Positions 55,331-57,859 of a stretch of 57,859 nt of DNA are shown piece by piece (the first letter of the stretch is position 1; each line of letters opens with the position of its first letter). Origin of the DNA: Lentzea atacamensis (lineage in GTDB: Bacteria; Actinomycetota; Actinomycetes; Mycobacteriales; Pseudonocardiaceae). The notes beneath the pieces were generated by a model. That model saw only the letters and a list, made by a program, of their open reading frames with translations. It was not told the DNA's origin and searched no databases. The translations under genes and the position numbers were made by a program. The stretch spans positions 1-57,859 of the forward strand of contig NZ_QLTT01000010.1 in NCBI RefSeq assembly GCF_003269295.1, given 5' to 3'.

Positions 55331-56083
55331 ATGACCTACACGCCGTCCACGCAGCACACCTCCGTACCGGCACCGCGAGGAGTGCCGGACCGGCACATCA
55401 ACGCGGTGCGCCAGGCGACGGACGTGCTGTACGAGGTCGTCGAGGAGCTGGACCAGGCCGCCGTGCGCGGTCAGAGCCTGCTGCCCGGATGGACCCGCGG
55501 ACACGTCCTCACCCACCTCGCGCGCAACGCGGACGCGCTGGTGAACCTGCTCACCTGGGCGCGAACCGGGGTCGAGCACCAGGCCTACACGTCACGCACG
55601 GACCGCGACGCGGACATCGAGGAGGGCTCGCGGCGGCTCCTGCAGCTGATCAAGGCCGATCTCGACTCAGCGTGCCTGCGCTTCGACGCCGCGTGCCGCG
55701 ACATGCCGGCGCACGCGTGGCGTTCCGAGGTCATCGCACCCAGCGGCACCACGATCGCGGCGTCGGTCGTGCCGTTGTTCCGGCTGCGCGAGGTCTGGAT
55801 CCACCTCGTCGACCTGAACTGCGGCGTCGGGTTCGACGACCTGCCCGCGGAGTTCGTGGCGGAGTTGCTCGACGACGCCGTGAAGCAGTTCGAGGGCAGG
55901 GTCGACCCGTTCAGCATCGAGGTCGACCTGCCGGAGGGCGGTCAGCGCATCTGGACCGTCAGCGGCCCGGCCAGCCGCAGCTCGGTCAGCGGGTCCGCCA
56001 GCGCCGTCCTGGGCTGGCTGACCGGCAGGACCGACGGCACCGGCCTGCGCGGTGAGCTGCCGGAGCTGCCCGACTGGATCTGA
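55331..56083 (+). CDS. Maleylpyruvate isomerase family, mycothiol-dependent enzyme
   Basis: 250 residues of the DinB-like mycothiol-dependent family. The metal-binding His segments are GHVLTHLARNADAL (about residue 62) and REVWIHLVDL (about 155), and the C-terminal small domain ends in GELPELPDWI. Mycothiol is the actinobacterial thiol, which supports the assignment of the host. The exact substrate is unknown. Its last 142 bp are antisense to the acyltransferase gene. Confidence 0.9.
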   Translation: MTYTPSTQHTSVPAPRGVPDRHINAVRQATDVLYEVVEELDQAAVRGQSLLPGWTRGHVLTHLARNADALVNLLTWARTGVEHQAYTSRTDRDADIEEGSRRLLQLIKADLDSACLRFDAACRDMPAHAWRSEVIAPSGTTIAASVVPLFRLREVWIHLVDLNCGVGFDDLPAEFVAELLDDAVKQFEGRVDPFSIEVDLPEGGQRIWTVSGPASRSSVSGSASAVLGWLTGRTDGTGLRGELPELPDWI

Positions 56084-57090
56084 GTCAGCAACCGGTACGC
56101 GGGCCGCTCGACGAACTTCGTCATCAGCCAGCCCAGCACCACGGCCGAGGTGAGGAACCCGGCGAGCAGCCACCAGGACCGCAGCCCAACGGCGTGCATG
56201 CGGTCCATCACCACGGTGCCGATCTGCTGGTGCACGAGGTACACCCCGTACGAGATGCCGGCGAGCCAGGTGACGGGCCTGGCGACCGGCGCGAAGAACA
56301 CCCAGTCGGGGCCGGCCGCCGCGGCGCACACCAGGAGTAGCAGAACAGCGAAGCCGAGCGTCGAACCGTACTCGGTCGTGTGAATCGCCTGAGCCACCAA
56401 CGTGGCGGTGAGGAGCGCGACCAGGTGCGGGGTGCTCATCCGGTGCTTGTGCCACAGCCAGATCGCGATTCCGGCGGCGAACAGCTGCGCCCGGTGCAGC
56501 GCGAAACCGTTGTAGATCACGAAGAGCGTGTGCGAGTGGTCGAGCAACGGCCGCAGCAGCAGCGGCGTGACGATGAGCGCCCACAGGAAGAACCGGAGCT
56601 TGTTGCCGCGCATGTGTTTCACGAGCACGGCCCCGGCGATGAACGCCGCGATCTGCACCGGCACGGTCCAGTACGCGAAGTCGACGATGTTGACGTCGGG
56701 GAACCACTGGTTGACCAGCAGCAGGTTGTAGACGACGTCTCTGCCGTCGAGCTGGCTCCACCCCTCGGGTGCGATCCACCGCTGCACGGCATATGTCAGC
56801 AGCACGGCCGCCATGTACGCCGGCAGCAGGCGCGCGAGTCTTCTCCACAGGAACTGCCCCGGCCTGCCGCTGTCGAGCGAGGCGCAGGCGAAGAAGGCCG
56901 AGACGACCATCAACGTGCTGGCGCCCATCGACATCGGGAAGCGGAACGGCAGCGGCCCGAGGTCGGGATGGCTGCTGACGCTGGTGAGCGTGGCGTGGTG
57001 GAGCAGCACACACCCGATGGCGACGACCCGGAGGACGTCCCAGCTGACCCTGCGGGCCGTCCGGGGCTTGTGCCGTTGCGCTGGAATCAC
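55942..57090 (-). CDS. Acyltransferase 3 family membrane protein
   Basis: 382 residues with about ten membrane helices. The first has WDVLRVVAIGCVLLHHATL with the catalytic-type His, and ISYGVYLVHQQIG is the late family motif. The family O-acylates sugars or surface polymers. The last ~45 residues (QSGSSGSSPRRPVPSVLPVS onward) follow the final helix and are encoded wholly opposite the neighbouring isomerase gene, so the tail looks like an acquired extension rather than part of the enzyme. The start is ATG 57090. Confidence 0.88.
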   Translation of the reverse strand: MIPAQRHKPRTARRVSWDVLRVVAIGCVLLHHATLTSVSSHPDLGPLPFRFPMSMGASTLMVVSAFFACASLDSGRPGQFLWRRLARLLPAYMAAVLLTYAVQRWIAPEGWSQLDGRDVVYNLLLVNQWFPDVNIVDFAYWTVPVQIAAFIAGAVLVKHMRGNKLRFFLWALIVTPLLLRPLLDHSHTLFVIYNGFALHRAQLFAAGIAIWLWHKHRMSTPHLVALLTATLVAQAIHTTEYGSTLGFAVLLLLVCAAAAGPDWVFFAPVARPVTWLAGISYGVYLVHQQIGTVVMDRMHAVGLRSWWLLAGFLTSAVVLGWLMTKFVERPAYRLLTQIQSGSSGSSPRRPVPSVLPVSQPRTALADPLTELRLAGPLTVQMR

Positions 57091-57229
57091 GAGAGGCGGG
57101 GACCTGTCCGTTTGGTGCTTTCGGAGTAATCGGCGGGTCGGCGGTGATCCTTTACTACCCTATGAGTGCGACCTGTACGCAACCTGAAGGTGTGCGTTGC
57201 ACCGCTTCGAGCGACTACCGTCTGCCACC

Positions 57230-57859
57230 GTGGACGTACTCGAGAACTACACCGGACACGTCGAGCCGGACGGCCCCGCGGCCCGCCGCACCCTGGACGC
57301 GCTGACCATCACGAAGATCTCCGTCGGACCGATGGACAACAACGCCTACCTGCTTGTTTGCCGGTCCACGAACGAGGCGTTGCTCATCGACGCGGCCAAC
57401 GACTACGAGCGCCTGTCCGACCTGCTCGGCCACATCCCGAACCGCCCCCGCCTGCGCACGATCGTGACGACCCACCAGCACGCCGATCACTGGCAGGCGC
57501 TGGGCGCCCTGGCCGGCGCCCACGGTTCGAACACCGTCGCCCACGAGCTCGACGCCTCCGTCCTCCCGGTCCCGCCGGACGTCCTGGTGGACCACGGCGA
57601 CACCATCAACGTGGGCGAAGTCCCTCTCTCGATCATCCACCTGCGCGGCCACACCCCCGGCTCGATCGCCGTCCTCTACGACGACCCGGCCGGCCACCCG
57701 CACCTCTTCACCGGAGATTCACTCTTTCCGGGGGGTGTGGGAAAGACCACGTCCCCGGACAACTTCGCGTCCCTGATCAACGACGTGGAGGACCGCCTGT
57801 TCGCCGTCCTGCCCGACGACACCTGGTTCTACCCGGGCCACGGCGACGACTCGACGCTG
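57230..57859 (+). CDS. Metallo-beta-lactamase-fold hydrolase, C-terminus beyond the window
   Basis: 210 codons are present and the frame is open to the right edge. Metal-binding motifs are THQHADH, RGHTPGS, FTGDSLFPGG and YPGHGDDST, as in glyoxalase-II-like hydrolases. MBL-fold genes often lie near uvrA in actinobacteria. The start is GTG 57230, with TACCGT (57216-57221) 8 nt upstream. The 139 bp before it, up to the acyltransferase start, hold no other gene. Confidence 0.9.
   Translation, partial: MDVLENYTGHVEPDGPAARRTLDALTITKISVGPMDNNAYLLVCRSTNEALLIDAANDYERLSDLLGHIPNRPRLRTIVTTHQHADHWQALGALAGAHGSNTVAHELDASVLPVPPDVLVDHGDTINVGEVPLSIIHLRGHTPGSIAVLYDDPAGHPHLFTGDSLFPGGVGKTTSPDNFASLINDVEDRLFAVLPDDTWFYPGHGDDSTL

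Overview
The window is high-GC actinobacterial DNA, most like the Pseudonocardiales (Lentzea / Lechevalieria / Saccharothrix type). This rests on GTG and TTG starts, a mycothiol-dependent-isomerase-family gene, the order of the uvrA / infC-rpmI-rplT / pheST / argCJBDFR-argH / mpg-tyrS / rrn backbone, and many promoters of the form TAnnnT placed 6-8 nt before the start codon, which predicts leaderless mRNAs. No tRNA, CRISPR array or intact insertion sequence was recognised.

Backbone. The housekeeping genes lie almost entirely on the minus strand. Read in transcription order from the right end they are uvrA (behind a LexA box), infC-rpmI-rplT (behind an intrinsic attenuator), a SpoU/TrmH RNA methyltransferase, pheS-pheT, the tightly overlapping argC-J-B-D-F-R operon (ArgR boxes over a leaderless promoter), an 88-residue remnant of argG exactly where argG normally sits, argH, mpg, tyrS, and the 5' end of a 16S rRNA gene at the left edge. 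Accessory modules, mostly on the plus strand, interrupt this backbone.

Accessory modules, left to right. (1) A small membrane protein and a TIR-domain protein between tyrS and mpg (1.9-3.6 kb). (2) Between argC and pheT (11.5-21 kb): two tandem histidine kinases with unusual C-terminal membrane-anchored tails and their response regulator, soluble transhydrogenase, a close homologue of the Pseudomonas ethylene-forming enzyme, a secreted protein, an AlkD-like glycosylase, an acetyltransferase, and a small anchored protein behind a long structured leader. (3) Between pheS and the RNA methyltransferase (24.7-30.2 kb): an HSP90-family ATPase translationally coupled to a large TPR protein, then an S41 peptidase. 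(4) From 32.6 to 37 kb: DUF1844, membrane and coiled-coil proteins, and a broken Hint-domain toxin tip with a candidate immunity gene. (5) From 37.2 to 43.7 kb: a divergent catabolic cluster (RidA, IclR regulator, 2-keto-3-deoxygluconate kinase / PLP deaminase, N-acyl-D-amino-acid deacylase, GntP permease) that together fits uptake and breakdown of N-acetyl-D-glucosaminate, the end product of oxidative chitin cleavage. (6) From 43.8 to 51.6 kb: a GH36 alpha-galactosidase, a lipoprotein of three PF03640-type repeats, an FAD monooxygenase / TetR divergon with tandem operators, and a three-gene locus in which a 63-residue protein and a membrane-anchored von Willebrand A protein share a 22-residue motif resembling bacterial amyloid-signalling motifs. 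(7) Right end: SRPBCC protein, uvrA, maleylpyruvate isomerase family protein, an acyltransferase overlapping it antisense by 142 bp, and a metallo-beta-lactamase-fold hydrolase cut by the window edge.

The best candidates for something new are the ethylene-forming enzyme in an actinomycete, the in-frame ArgG remnant, the N-acetylglucosaminate cluster, the shared-motif VWA locus and the kinases with C-terminal sensors. All functional statements come from reading the sequence and from recalled family knowledge; no searches were run.
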